From contig PEYM01000055.1 in the NCBI GenBank assembly GCA_002774365.1, positions 1 through 51,978 on the forward strand: a DNA stretch of 51,978 bases, written 5' to 3'. The DNA is from Candidatus Saganbacteria bacterium CG08_land_8_20_14_0_20_45_16 (GTDB lineage Bacteria; Margulisbacteria; WOR-1; O2-12-FULL-45-9). Made by a program: the position numbers and the translations under genes. Positions 42,314 to 51,383 of this stretch are shown here, in pieces; position 1 is the first letter of the stretch, and the number at the start of each line of letters is the position of its first letter. Below the pieces are notes generated by a model. It made no database searches. It was given only the letters and a program-made list of their open reading frames with translations, and was not told where the DNA came from.

Positions 42314-42892
42314 ATGGAAGCCGAGGATCAAGAAAAACAAAATCAACCAGCAGAGTTTAACATTATCAAAGAATCGGCCCCAAGAGTTCCCCTGGAATTC
42401 TTGAAGCGGTTTTTAGGGATTCTCTTGTTGCTATCAATTATTGTTGGCAGTTTTTGGCTTAGTTTTCAGTTTGGTAAGAATTTGCTTGTCCCGTCAAAAA
42501 GCAAACCAGCTACTGGGGTTGAGGTAGTTATACCAGAAGTACCAGATAATATTGCAACTTTGCAAAAAGAGATGAGCCATAAACAATCAGGGACAAGGTT
42601 AGCTAAAAAGACAACGCCAGGTCGTGCTGCTAGTTATCATAAGCAGCGAGCCAAGCCAGCTTTGTCTTTTGAGAAAAAGTTATATAAGGTACAGGTTGGA
42701 GTTTTTTCAGTTAAGGCAAATGCTAAGCAACAGCTGGCCAAGTTGCAGACCAAAGGCTTTGAGGCTTTTTTGAATAAGGTGGCAGCTGGTTGGCGAGTAC
42801 AGGCCGGGGCATATACCACTAAAAAGTATGCCTTGCTCCAGCAGAAAAAATTAACAGCCAATGGCTTTGCCTCGACCTTGATTTATGAATAG
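42314..42892 (+). CDS. SPOR-domain inner-membrane protein
   Basis: 192 residues. A charged cytoplasmic N-terminus is followed by one membrane helix (FLGILLLLSIIVGSFWLSF, ~residues 37-56), a Lys/Pro-rich linker, and a C-terminal SPOR domain (YKVQVGVFSVKANAKQQLAKLQTKGFEAFL and WRVQAGAYTTKKYALLQQKKLTANGF). SPOR domains bind denuded peptidoglycan strands at division sites. It is 37 bases ahead of mreB and likely co-expressed with the rod-shape genes, which fits a cell-wall role. Confidence 0.87.
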   Translation: MEAEDQEKQNQPAEFNIIKESAPRVPLEFLKRFLGILLLLSIIVGSFWLSFQFGKNLLVPSKSKPATGVEVVIPEVPDNIATLQKEMSHKQSGTRLAKKTTPGRAASYHKQRAKPALSFEKKLYKVQVGVFSVKANAKQQLAKLQTKGFEAFLNKVAAGWRVQAGAYTTKKYALLQQKKLTANGFASTLIYE

Positions 42893-42929
42893 TATCTCAC
42901 GCTAACAGATTTAAAGGAGGAAAAATTTA

Positions 42930-43976
42930 ATGGGGATTTATGACACAATTTTTGGCCACTTTTCAAGGGATCTGGGCATAGATTTGGGAACTGCGAGCAC
43001 TTTAGTTTTTGCCAGAGGCGAAGGGATCATTCTGTGTGAACCTTCGGTAGTGGCAATTGATAGGGATAGTGGCAAAGCCTTAGCCATTGGGAATGAGGCC
43101 AAAGGCATGTTAGGTCGTACCCCTGCTAATATTGTGGCTGTTAGGCCGATGCGTGATGGTGTTATTGCTGATTTTGAAATTACTGAGACAATGTTGCGTC
43201 ATTTTATCAATAAAAGCCATAACCGCTCTGCCTTTGTCAGGCCACGGATTGTTGTGGGCGTGCCTTCTGGTATTACTGGAGTAGAAAAGCGGGCTGTTCT
43301 GGACGCGGCCATGCATGCTGGGGCTAGGGAAGCCTATTTGGTTGAAGAGCCAATGGCTGCGGCCATTGGGGCTAACCTGCCAGTTTCCGAAGCTCAAGGG
43401 AGCATGATTGTGGATATTGGGGGTGGCACCACCGAGGTCGCGGTCCTGGCCCTTGGCGGAATTGTTGTTTCTAAATCGATTAGGGTGGCAGGGGACGAGA
43501 TGGACGAGGCGATTGTGGCCCACTGTCGCAAAAATTACAATCTTTTGATCGGTGAGCGGACTGCTGAACAGATTAAAATTGATATTGGTTCAGCTTATCC
43601 CTTGGCTGAAGAACGGACCATTGAGGTTCGTGGCCGAGATCTGGTCACTGGCTTGCCCAAAACTTTAACCTTAACTTCTTCGGAGATCCGTGATGCTTTG
43701 GCTGATCCTGTCGCCACAGTTGTGGATGCAGTTAGGATGACCCTGGAAAAGACCCCGCCAGAATTAGCCGCAGACATTATGGACCGTGGCATTGTGATGG
43801 CTGGCGGCGGCTCACTGTTGCGCGGCCTAGATAAATATCTGGCCCAGGAAACAGACATGTCAGTGTATGTTGTTGACGATCCTATTTCTTGCGTGGCTTA
43901 TGGTACAGGCAAGATCTTGGAAGAGATCGATACACTGAAAAAAGTCTTGATAATGCCCAAGCGCTCTTTTCAGTGA
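42930..43976 (+). CDS. mreB: Rod shape-determining actin MreB
   Basis: Actin-like ATPase that assembles on the membrane and directs sidewall peptidoglycan synthesis. The phosphate loops are [14 protein letters not shown] and [19 protein letters not shown], with [15 protein letters not shown] between them and [18 protein letters not shown] as the adenosine motif. The length of 348 is typical. A strong AAAGGAGG lies nine bases before the ATG. Its last base shares the mreC GTG start, so the two are translationally coupled. Confidence 0.96.
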   Translation: MGIYDTIFGHFSRDLGIDLGTASTLVFARGEGIILCEPSVVAIDRDSGKALAIGNEAKGMLGRTPANIVAVRPMRDGVIADFEITETMLRHFINKSHNRSAFVRPRIVVGVPSGITGVEKRAVLDAAMHAGAREAYLVEEPMAAAIGANLPVSEAQGSMIVDIGGGTTEVAVLALGGIVVSKSIRVAGDEMDEAIVAHCRKNYNLLIGERTAEQIKIDIGSAYPLAEERTIEVRGRDLVTGLPKTLTLTSSEIRDALADPVATVVDAVRMTLEKTPPELAADIMDRGIVMAGGGSLLRGLDKYLAQETDMSVYVVDDPISCVAYGTGKILEEIDTLKKVLIMPKRSFQ

Positions 43977-44782
43977 TCAGTTTCCAGCATTATCGCAAAA
44001 AAAAATCTTATGCTCTAATTGCCTTTTACATTTTTTTGGCGATATTTCTTTCCTTCTCCACCTTTCGTAATCTTTTTGGCTTGCGCAATGTATTGGTCTC
44101 GGCAATTTATCCTTGCCAATATGTTACGGTTTCTTTGTGGCAGTCAATTACTTCTTTCCCAAGTTCTGTGGTTCAGCTAAAAAGTTTAGCCGTGGAAAAC
44201 CGCAATTTAAAATCAGAACTTGCCCAAATTAAGCCCCAATTGTTGGCACTAGACGAGTTAAAAGCTGAAAACGAGCGCTTGCGCCACGACCTTGGTTTTG
44301 TAGCTGGTGGCTGGCAATATAAGCTTTTGCCGGCTAAGGTAATTGCCAAAGCACCCTCTCCCTGGTTTTCAACCTTGACCATCAATCAGGGCAGCCAGCA
44401 TAAAGTTAGGAAAAATAGCGTAATTATTAATGACGCAGGCTTAGTTGGGTTGGTGGTCGAAGTAGCTCCCTTTACCGCCAAGGTCCTTTTATTAAATGAT
44501 TTAAGTAGTTCAGTGGCAGCCGTATCTCAAAAGAGCCGGGATTTTGGGATAGTGACTGGCAATCTGAGTGATAACTTATCAATGAAATATGTTGCTAGTG
44601 GCGGTCAGGTTCAACCTGGGGATAGGATTGTTACTTCGCCTATTTCAACAGTTTTTCTGCCTGGGTTGCTAATCGGTACTGTTACAAAAGCAACTAAGCA
44701 GGAACACGATCTTTTTTATCATATCAAGCTTCAAGCCGCGGTTGATTTCTCTCGGTTGGAAGAGGTCTTTGTTATTTTATAA
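43973..44782 (+). CDS. mreC: Rod shape-determining protein MreC
   Basis: Periplasmic bitopic protein that activates PBP2/RodA. One N-terminal membrane helix ([20 protein letters not shown]) precedes a coiled coil ([44 protein letters not shown]) and the beta-rich MreC core ([61 protein letters not shown]). I place the start at GTG 43973, overlapping the mreB stop (GTGA), giving 269 residues; the longer open frame from 43889 would lie inside mreB and add a non-MreC N-terminus. Confidence 0.9.
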   Translation: MISFQHYRKKKSYALIAFYIFLAIFLSFSTFRNLFGLRNVLVSAIYPCQYVTVSLWQSITSFPSSVVQLKSLAVENRNLKSELAQIKPQLLALDELKAENERLRHDLGFVAGGWQYKLLPAKVIAKAPSPWFSTLTINQGSQHKVRKNSVIINDAGLVGLVVEVAPFTAKVLLLNDLSSSVAAVSQKSRDFGIVTGNLSDNLSMKYVASGGQVQPGDRIVTSPISTVFLPGLLIGTVTKATKQEHDLFYHIKLQAAVDFSRLEEVFVIL

Positions 44783-44787
44783 AAACA

Positions 44788-45261
44788 ATGCGGACGCTAA
44801 AAATATCAGTTTATTTACTAGCAATGGCAGTACTCCAATCAGTCCTCCTAGCCCGAGTGACCTGGTGGGGGGTCTATCCTGATCTGCTGCTGGTTTCAGT
44901 AATTATCTTAACGGTTTTTGAAAAGGATTTAGCGGCAATTTCTTTTGCTGGCCTAGCTGGCTTTACGCAGGACCTGCTTTCCATTGGTGTCTATCTTAAT
45001 ACACTGGTTAAAATTACCGTAGCGGCAGTGATTGTGCTGGTCAAAGAAAGTTTTGTGGGCCGGGAAAAATCATTGGTCCTTTGGTTGGTGCTGGTTTTAA
45101 GCCCTGTGTGCGTGGCTATCGAAGCCCTGGCCCTGACTATTATTTTGGGCCAAACAATGAGCCTGGCTTTTTTCTGCTTAAATTTATTTATTAAAACAGG
45201 TCTTAATCTGGCCTTGGCCCCGCTGTTAACAAAACTGATCAGGAGCTTTACTAGTGAATAA
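44788..45261 (+). CDS. mreD: Rod shape-determining protein MreD
   Basis: Small polytopic membrane protein of 157 residues with about five hydrophobic helices and few charged residues (VTWWGVYPDLLLVSVIILTVFEKD and AISFAGLAGFTQDLLSIG are the family-typical segments). It completes mreBCD and overlaps mrdA by eight bases. Identification rests on membrane topology, the YPDLLL motif and position. Confidence 0.88.
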   Translation: MRTLKISVYLLAMAVLQSVLLARVTWWGVYPDLLLVSVIILTVFEKDLAAISFAGLAGFTQDLLSIGVYLNTLVKITVAAVIVLVKESFVGREKSLVLWLVLVLSPVCVAIEALALTIILGQTMSLAFFCLNLFIKTGLNLALAPLLTKLIRSFTSE

Positions 45262-47086
45262 AAACCTGCAAGTGCTGGTTATAAGCTTTATTGTTATTTT
45301 TGTTTTGCTATTTTTGCGTTTGCTTCACTTGCAAATAGCAGATGGCGCCAAGTTTAATCGCTTGGCCCTAGAAAACGCAGCTAAAACAGTGCCAGAGTCT
45401 GCTCCACGCGGAATTATTTATGATCGGCAAGGCAAGGTATTAGTGGAGAATCGGCCGGTCTTTTCAGTGCGGATTTTGCCTTATGTCTTAAACAAAAAGA
45501 GTCCGGCAGAACAAAAAAGGATATTAGACTTGTTGGCTACTTTGCTGGGGGAAAAAATTGAACTAAAAGTTTCCGCGGTTGAACCAATCCTGGTCAAAGA
45601 TGATATTGTTTTTGACATAGCGATCAAGGTTGAGGAGCGCGGCCAAGAACTTGAAGGGGTTATCGCGACCAGCCAGCCGGTGCGATTGTTTAAGTATGGT
45701 AACTTAGCAGCCCATGTCCTTGGTTATGTCGGTGAAATTGAGGCCAATGAGCTGTCCCAATTAAAAGACCAAGGGTATCGCCAGGGGGATATTGTTGGCA
45801 AAGACGGGGTGGAAAAGATCTATGACCAATTTTTACGCGGGACCAATGGGGGAAAAAGGGTTGAGGTTGATGTTTATGGCACCCCTTTGCGGATCCTGGA
45901 ATCAATTGAGCCAACACCTGGGGCGGATATGCAGCTGACGCTTGATACACAATTGCAACAAGTAGCAGAATCAGCGCTAGGACAGCAAGAAGGGGCAGTC
46001 GTGGTGATGCAAGCCAAGACTGGCGAGATTTTAGCTCTGGCCAGTTATCCTAATTATGACCCGAATCTTTTTATTAGTGGGTTTAAGCATGCACAGTGGG
46101 CGCAAATGAACGGAAGCCGTCACCCATTCATCAATCGGGCCTTGGCAATTTATCCACCTGGTTCTATTTTTAAGGTGGTCACCCTAGCAGCTGCTTTGGA
46201 AGAAGGGGTAGCCTCAATTGATGAGGTTCTTGATTGCCACGGTTATTATAAATTACACAATCGTCTGGCTAAGTGCTGGCTAGCTAGCGGGCACGGTCCA
46301 ATCTCTGTGCTTGAGGGACTGGTCTGGTCCTGTGATGTTGTTTACTACGAGTTAGGCCGGCGTCTTGGCCCGGACAAATTGGCTAAATACGCGCGCAAAT
46401 TTGGGCTGGGCAGCAAAACAGGGCTTGATTTGCCTCAGGAAAAAAAAGGCACAGTGCCTGACACTGCTTGGAAGAAAAGTTACTTGGGACAAAATTGGTA
46501 TGATGGCGATTCCATTAATTACGGCATTGGACAAGGCTTTATTCAAGTGACCCCACTACAAATGGCTTGTTTGTATGCCTCACTTTCCTCTGGCAAACTC
46601 GTTCGACCATATATTGTTAAAGAGATTAGGGATCAAAATAATCAGCTAATCTATCAAGGTACCACCGAGGTTGTGAGTGAGCTGGGAATTGCCCCAAAAA
46701 CTTTGCTGGTTATTAGACAAGCATTGCGCGAAGTTATCCGTCGGGGAACAGGGGTGGCGGCCAATATTCCTGGAATACCAGTGGCTGGGAAAACAGGCAC
46801 TGCTGAAAATCCAGGCCTGGCCCATGCTTGGTTTATTTGTTATGCGCCTTTTGATAACCCCGAAATAGTTATTGCTAGTTTTGTGGCCCATGGAGAGCAT
46901 GGGGACAGGGCTTCGGCTTATATTGCCAGGGACATCTTGCGCTGGTATGAGAAAGAACGGTTAGCTCAGCCTTACCCACCAGAGGAGCCTGAAGCACAAT
47001 ATATTCTTCACGGTAGCCGCAAGGTCCCGTATGGAAACTTTAGGCGGCCTGTTTTGCCAACTACAGATAATCCAGCCCATCTATGA
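45254..47086 (+). CDS. mrdA: Penicillin-binding protein 2 (elongasome transpeptidase)
   Basis: Cross-links new peptidoglycan along the sidewall with RodA. One N-terminal membrane anchor (LVISFIVIFVLLFLRLLHLQI), a dimerisation/pedestal domain (APRGIIYDRQGKVLVENRPVFSVRILP) and a transpeptidase domain with SIFK (Ser304 nucleophile, Lys307), SCD (359-361, the SxD form usual in PBP2) and KTG (513-515). The 610-residue length is normal. Downstream is hisF rather than rodA; rodA is 3 kb away at 50142, so the pair is split by three metabolic genes. Confidence 0.94.
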   Translation: MNKNLQVLVISFIVIFVLLFLRLLHLQIADGAKFNRLALENAAKTVPESAPRGIIYDRQGKVLVENRPVFSVRILPYVLNKKSPAEQKRILDLLATLLGEKIELKVSAVEPILVKDDIVFDIAIKVEERGQELEGVIATSQPVRLFKYGNLAAHVLGYVGEIEANELSQLKDQGYRQGDIVGKDGVEKIYDQFLRGTNGGKRVEVDVYGTPLRILESIEPTPGADMQLTLDTQLQQVAESALGQQEGAVVVMQAKTGEILALASYPNYDPNLFISGFKHAQWAQMNGSRHPFINRALAIYPPGSIFKVVTLAAALEEGVASIDEVLDCHGYYKLHNRLAKCWLASGHGPISVLEGLVWSCDVVYYELGRRLGPDKLAKYARKFGLGSKTGLDLPQEKKGTVPDTAWKKSYLGQNWYDGDSINYGIGQGFIQVTPLQMACLYASLSSGKLVRPYIVKEIRDQNNQLIYQGTTEVVSELGIAPKTLLVIRQALREVIRRGTGVAANIPGIPVAGKTGTAENPGLAHAWFICYAPFDNPEIVIASFVAHGEHGDRASAYIARDILRWYEKERLAQPYPPEEPEAQYILHGSRKVPYGNFRRPVLPTTDNPAHL

Positions 47087-47119
47087 TAAAATTAATTAAT
47101 ATATTTAAGGAGCTGTGAG

Positions 47120-47899
47120 ATGTTAGCGAAAAGAATTATTCCTTGTTTAGATGTGACTGAGGGGAGGGTAGTCAAAGGGGTTAAGTTTGTTCAATTAAAG
47201 GATGCTGGGGACCCAGTTGAACTGGCGGCCTTTTATGATCAGGAAGGGGCGGATGAACTGGTATTTTTAGATATTACTGCTTCTTCAGACAAGCGTTATA
47301 TTATGTTAGATGTAGTCCGGCGGGTAGCTGAAAAGATCTTTATCCCTTTTACTGTCGGGGGTGGCATTAATGATCTTGAGACAATGCGCCAGCTTCTTTC
47401 AGCCGGGGCAGATAAGATCTCTATTAACACCGCGGCTATTAACAATCCTGATCTCATTACTCAGGCTGCTAAAAAATTTGGCAGTCAGTGTGTTGTTGTT
47501 GCAATTGATGCTAAACGAGTCACGAGTCACGAGTTACGAACCACGAACCCAAAATGGGAAGTTTATACTCATGGTGGCAGAAACCCAGTTGGCCTTGACG
47601 CAATTGAGTGGGCTGTTAAAGCAGAAAAATTAGGAGCCGGCGAAATTCTTTTGACCAGCATGGATCGCGATGGGACGCAAGACGGCTATGAATTAAAATT
47701 GACTAGAGCCATAGCTGACGCGGTCACTATTCCAGTCATTGCTTCAGGCGGAGCAGGGGAATCTGAGCATATTTATGAGGCTTTTGTCAGTGGACACGCT
47801 GACGCGGCCTTGTTAGCCTCGCTCCTTCACTTTCGGCAACTGACCATTAAAAAAATCAAAGATTTTTTGGCCAATAAAGGGATTAGCGTTAGAAACTAA
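47120..47899 (+). CDS. hisF: Imidazole glycerol phosphate synthase, cyclase subunit
   Basis: Uses ammonia from HisH and PRFAR to form imidazole glycerol phosphate and [24 protein letters not shown] carries the first catalytic Asp, [28 protein letters not shown] and [10 protein letters not shown] the second, then [40 protein letters not shown] and [15 protein letters not shown]. At 259 residues it is a little long because a heptamer repeat (47515-47549) inserts about nine residues (TSHELRTTN) between AIDAKRV and the YTHGGR loop, where relatives are short. The active-site residues and frame are unaffected. Shine-Dalgarno AAGGAGC is present. Confidence 0.93.
   Translation: MLAKRIIPCLDVTEGRVVKGVKFVQLKDAGDPVELAAFYDQEGADELVFLDITASSDKRYIMLDVVRRVAEKIFIPFTVGGGINDLETMRQLLSAGADKISINTAAINNPDLITQAAKKFGSQCVVVAIDAKRVTSHELRTTNPKWEVYTHGGRNPVGLDAIEWAVKAEKLGAGEILLTSMDRDGTQDGYELKLTRAIADAVTIPVIASGGAGESEHIYEAFVSGHADAALLASLLHFRQLTIKKIKDFLANKGISVRN
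47515..47549 (+). repeat. 7-bp tandem repeat, five units, inside hisF
   Basis: Three ACGAGTY heptamers are followed by two ACGAACC heptamers without gaps. 35 bases plus one neighbouring base keep the reading frame. They code the extra loop after AIDAKRV. Confidence 0.85.
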
Positions 47900-47912
47900 G
47901 GTTTGATCTTCA

Positions 47913-48740
47913 ATGACAAATGACAAATTAAGCAGCCTGATCGATCGCCAACTAAGCTCTTATTTGCCGCGACGAGGTAAATTGGCTCAGGCGATGAGAT
48001 ATTCAGTTTTTGCCGGTGGCAAACGGTTTCGGCCCAGGCTTTGTTTAGCTACAGCCAAGGCCCTGGGCAAACCAGCGACTTCTGTTCTACCGATTGCTTG
48101 CGCCCTTGAACTGCTTCACACTTTTACCCTAATCCACGATGATCTACCTTGCATGGACAATAGCGATTATCGCCGGGGAAAACTAGCCTGTCACAAAAAA
48201 TTTGATGTGGCCATTGCGACTTTGGCTGGCAATACCCTTAATACTTTGGCTTTTACTATCCTAGTCGCGGCAACGAAAAAAGCTCAAGTTATTATTGAGA
48301 TTGGACAGGGATTGCTTGAGGTCTTGGCTGGACAAGTTGAGGACCTGGCTTATCAGGGTAAAAATATTAGTTTGCGCAAACTAAAACAGGTCCATCAACA
48401 GAAAACTGGCGCCTTGTTGCTGGCTTGTGTGAGGAGTGTTGGTCTCGAGTGCGGTGCTAGCCCTAAACAGCTTAAGGCTTTAAGCGCTTACGCACGGTAC
48501 CTTGGCCTTGCCTTCCAAATCTGTGATGATATACTTGATGCTACTTCGATTAGGGAAATCTTAGGTAAGCCAGTTCAGGCTGATAAGGAGAAGGGTTTTC
48601 CGCATTTTATTGGACTTAAAAAGTCAGGTGAGCTGGCCGTTGCCGAGCAGCAAAAAGCGATTAAGGCTTTGGCAGCCTTTGGTCCCCAGGCCGATCAACT
48701 AAGAAAAATAGCTGAGGACGTAGTCAACAGGAAAAAATAA
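47913..48740 (+). CDS. ispA: Short-chain polyprenyl diphosphate synthase (FPP/GGPP type)
   Basis: Chain-elongating prenyltransferase. FAGGKRFRPRLCLATAKAL is the IPP-binding region; the first Asp-rich motif is HDDLPCMDNSDYRRGKLACH (DDx4D form) and the second is FQICDDILD. Residues between them (QKTGALLLACVRSVGL) fit the family. At 275 residues it is slightly short. The DDx4D first motif is the bacterial FPP synthase type. A few alternative Met codons exist at the N-terminus (47913, and an out-of-frame one at 47920). It starts 13 bases after hisF and ends one base before trpE. Confidence 0.85.
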   Translation: MTNDKLSSLIDRQLSSYLPRRGKLAQAMRYSVFAGGKRFRPRLCLATAKALGKPATSVLPIACALELLHTFTLIHDDLPCMDNSDYRRGKLACHKKFDVAIATLAGNTLNTLAFTILVAATKKAQVIIEIGQGLLEVLAGQVEDLAYQGKNISLRKLKQVHQQKTGALLLACVRSVGLECGASPKQLKALSAYARYLGLAFQICDDILDATSIREILGKPVQADKEKGFPHFIGLKKSGELAVAEQQKAIKALAAFGPQADQLRKIAEDVVNRKK

Positions 48741-48741
48741 G

Positions 48742-50145
48742 ATGTTTAATCTAACGGCTAAAGAATTTGTCAACCTAGCCAAAAAATATAATTTGGTCCC
48801 AGTTTATAAAGAGCTGGACATTGGCGAGCATTCGCCAGTGGAAGCGTTTGCCAAGATAGCTGGAGAAAATTCTTTTTTGCTTGAGTCGGTAGCAGGGAGC
48901 GAGAAGATCGCGCGGTTTTCTTTTCTTGGGACTGTAGCTAAGGACAAGGTTAAGAAATTAAGCAGGTTTTCTCAAATAAAAAAACTGCTGGCCGAGTATA
49001 ATCAACCCGCGCCAGTCAAAGGCTTGCCGCGCTTTCATGGCGGCTTAGTAGGTTATGTTAGCTATGACATGGTGCGGGAGATTGAATCCTTGCCCAGCAA
49101 AAATCCAGACCCTTTGGCTCTGCCGCCAATGGTTTTTCTGGCGGCCGAGACCCTCTTGGCCTTTGACCATGTCCGCGGTAAATTGCTAATTATTGCCAAT
49201 GCTAAGGCGGACAAAAACCCGGAAAAAGCTTATGACTTGGCTTGCCAAAATATTAGTCGCTTGGAAAAAATGCTGCAAAAACCAGTTGAGCTTAGCGAGT
49301 TAAAAGAACAATTAGCGGCTTTGAGCTTTAGGTCAAACTTTAGCCAAAAACAATTTGAAGCAGTGGTAAGTAAAGGCAAAGAATATATTAAGGCTGGGGA
49401 CATTATTCAATTTGTCCCGTCTCAAAGGTTGGAGATCACAACCACGGCTAATCCGTTTAACGTTTATCGAGTTCTGCGGCAAATGAATCCCTCGCCTTAT
49501 ATGTATTATCTCAAACTTGGCAAATTAGAGATTGTCGGCACTTCGCCAGAGGTAATGGTGAGGCTGGAAAATGGCGAGGCAACGGTGCGACCGATTGCTG
49601 GCACTAGACGCCGGGGCCAGGGCCCAGCCGAAGATTTAGTAATGGAAAAAGAATTGCTGGCTTGTCCAAAAGAAGTAGCAGAACATGTCATGCTGGTTGA
49701 CCTTGGCCGGAACGACCTAGGACGGGTCTGCGAATACGGCTCGGTCAAAGTGACAGAGCAACTGGTGGTTGAGCGTTATTCACATGTCATGCATATTGTC
49801 AGCAATGTCACTGGCCAGCTAAGGTCCGGGCTTGATGCCGTTGATCTTTTAAAGGCAACTTTTCCAGCCGGGACAGTTAGCGGTGCCCCCAAGGTGCGAG
49901 CCATGGAGATTATTGATGAATTAGAAAATAGAAAGCGCGGCCTATATGCTGGCTGCATCGGCTATTTTGGCTTTTCCGGTGAGATGGATACCTGCATTAC
50001 GATCAGGACCATTGTTTTTAAAGGTGACCAGGCTTATGTTCAGGTTGGGGCAGGGATTGTGGCGGATTCTAATCCAACCGAAGAATACAAAGAAACAATG
50101 AATAAGGCTAAGGCGATGCTTAGGTCAATTGAGCTGGCTTCATGA
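48742..50145 (+). CDS. trpE: Anthranilate synthase component I
   Basis: Chorismate-utilising enzyme making anthranilate for tryptophan. The 467-residue length and the motifs GFVSYD-like GLVGYVSYDMVREIE, FQFVPSQRLEI-type IIQFVPSQRLEITT, YYLKLGKLEIVGTSPEVMVRLENG, RPIAGTRRRG, HVMLVDLGRNDLGRVC and SGAPKVRAMEIIDELE identify TrpE over PabB (the VERYSHVMHIVSNV segment is typical). No trpG follows; the glutaminase must be encoded elsewhere or be shared with pabA. Overlaps rodA by four bases. Confidence 0.9.
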   Translation: MFNLTAKEFVNLAKKYNLVPVYKELDIGEHSPVEAFAKIAGENSFLLESVAGSEKIARFSFLGTVAKDKVKKLSRFSQIKKLLAEYNQPAPVKGLPRFHGGLVGYVSYDMVREIESLPSKNPDPLALPPMVFLAAETLLAFDHVRGKLLIIANAKADKNPEKAYDLACQNISRLEKMLQKPVELSELKEQLAALSFRSNFSQKQFEAVVSKGKEYIKAGDIIQFVPSQRLEITTTANPFNVYRVLRQMNPSPYMYYLKLGKLEIVGTSPEVMVRLENGEATVRPIAGTRRRGQGPAEDLVMEKELLACPKEVAEHVMLVDLGRNDLGRVCEYGSVKVTEQLVVERYSHVMHIVSNVTGQLRSGLDAVDLLKATFPAGTVSGAPKVRAMEIIDELENRKRGLYAGCIGYFGFSGEMDTCITIRTIVFKGDQAYVQVGAGIVADSNPTEEYKETMNKAKAMLRSIELAS

Positions 50146-51380
50146 TCAATTTCCGCCTGCTTAAAGCTTCTGACCTCTGGCTGTGGTTAGCGGCGAGTGG
50201 GTTAGTCTTGTTTGGTTTCTTTGCGATCTTTAGCTCTTCTTTTAGCCTGCAGATGAAATTTAATGGTGATCCGCTCCTGTTTGTTAAACGCCAATTTATT
50301 TCTTTTATTGTGGGCGGGCTTGGTTTAATAATCTTTGCTTATTTAGATTATAAGCGTTTAAAAAAACTTGCTCCTTACTTTTATATAGTGATGCTGATTT
50401 TTTTAGGCTTGGTCCTTTTTGGGGGGTCCAAAGCTTTGGGTGCCCAGCGTTGGTTCCAAATCGGCCCTTTTTCTTTTCAGCCTTCTGAGGTTTCAAAGAT
50501 CTTTTTGGTCATTGCCTTGGCCGCGTTTTTTTCTGTCCGGACAAGGCTTAAGTCGATTAAAGACGTTGGCGAGCTTTTAGCTATGGTGGGCTTGCCTTTT
50601 TTGCTGATCTTTAAACAACCTGACTTAGGAACTGCCTTAGTTCTGGGCGTTATTCTTATTGGGATGTTAGCTGTCTCTGGTGCCTCACCTAAACTGCTGA
50701 TCCTTTTAACTTCACCAATTATCTCTATTATGTTAAGACCCTTTATTTATTTGTGGTTGATCTATCTGGTCATAGTTGCTTTGATACTTTTTTTGACCAA
50801 TGCCTCCTGGCTCGACTGGTTTTTGATCTTAGGCCTTAATATTTTGGTGGGGATTGCTATGCCAATTATTTGGTCCATGCTCAAGGCTTATCAAAAACAG
50901 CGGATTTTGGCTTTTCTAAATCCTGCGGCAGACCCATTTGGCGCTGGCTACCACACGCTGCAGTCAAAGATTGCGATTGGCTCTGGGGGCTTTTGGGGGA
51001 AGGGGTTCTTGCATGGGACGCAAACCCAGCTGCAATTTATTCCTGAGCAGCACTCTGATTTTATCTTTTCTGTTATTGGCGAAGAGTTTGGTTTTCTGGG
51101 CGGGGTAGCGGTCTTGGGCTTGTTTGGCCTTTTTGTTTGGCGGGCGCTGACCATTGCGAGCGAAGTGCCTGATCTTTTTGGTGCGTTTTTAGCCTCTGGG
51201 ATCGCGGTGATGACTGCTTTTCACATGGCGGCTAATATTGGGATGACAGTTGGCTTGTTGCCAGTGGTTGGAATGCCGCTCCCTTTTGTCAGTTTTGGTG
51301 GCAGCTCGCTTCTAATGAATATGATTTCCTTGGGGATATTGCAAAGCCTCTCTATGCGGCGGCAGAAGTTGATTTTTTAG
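50142..51380 (+). CDS. rodA: SEDS peptidoglycan polymerase RodA
   Basis: Membrane glycosyltransferase that polymerises lipid II with PBP2. About ten membrane helices over 412 residues. Family signatures are SSFSLQMKFNGDPLLFVKRQFISF near the N-terminus, GGSKALGAQRWFQIGPFSFQPSEVSKI (catalytic-region Glu/Arg loop), FKQPDLGTALVL, SKIAIGSGGFWGKGFLHGTQTQLQFIPEQHSDFIFSVIGEEFGFLGG and the final GLLPVVGMPLPFVSFGGSSLL. FtsW is the alternative; the elongasome neighbours favour RodA. The stop is three bases from the end of the minus-strand gene beyond. Confidence 0.88.
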   Translation: MINFRLLKASDLWLWLAASGLVLFGFFAIFSSSFSLQMKFNGDPLLFVKRQFISFIVGGLGLIIFAYLDYKRLKKLAPYFYIVMLIFLGLVLFGGSKALGAQRWFQIGPFSFQPSEVSKIFLVIALAAFFSVRTRLKSIKDVGELLAMVGLPFLLIFKQPDLGTALVLGVILIGMLAVSGASPKLLILLTSPIISIMLRPFIYLWLIYLVIVALILFLTNASWLDWFLILGLNILVGIAMPIIWSMLKAYQKQRILAFLNPAADPFGAGYHTLQSKIAIGSGGFWGKGFLHGTQTQLQFIPEQHSDFIFSVIGEEFGFLGGVAVLGLFGLFVWRALTIASEVPDLFGAFLASGIAVMTAFHMAANIGMTVGLLPVVGMPLPFVSFGGSSLLMNMISLGILQSLSMRRQKLIF

Positions 51381-51383
51381 AGC

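Noticed and set aside
43889-43972. Longer mreC starting inside mreB
   Set aside because: The GTG at 43973 overlapping the mreB stop gives a normal MreC N-terminus (short cytoplasmic part then membrane helix).
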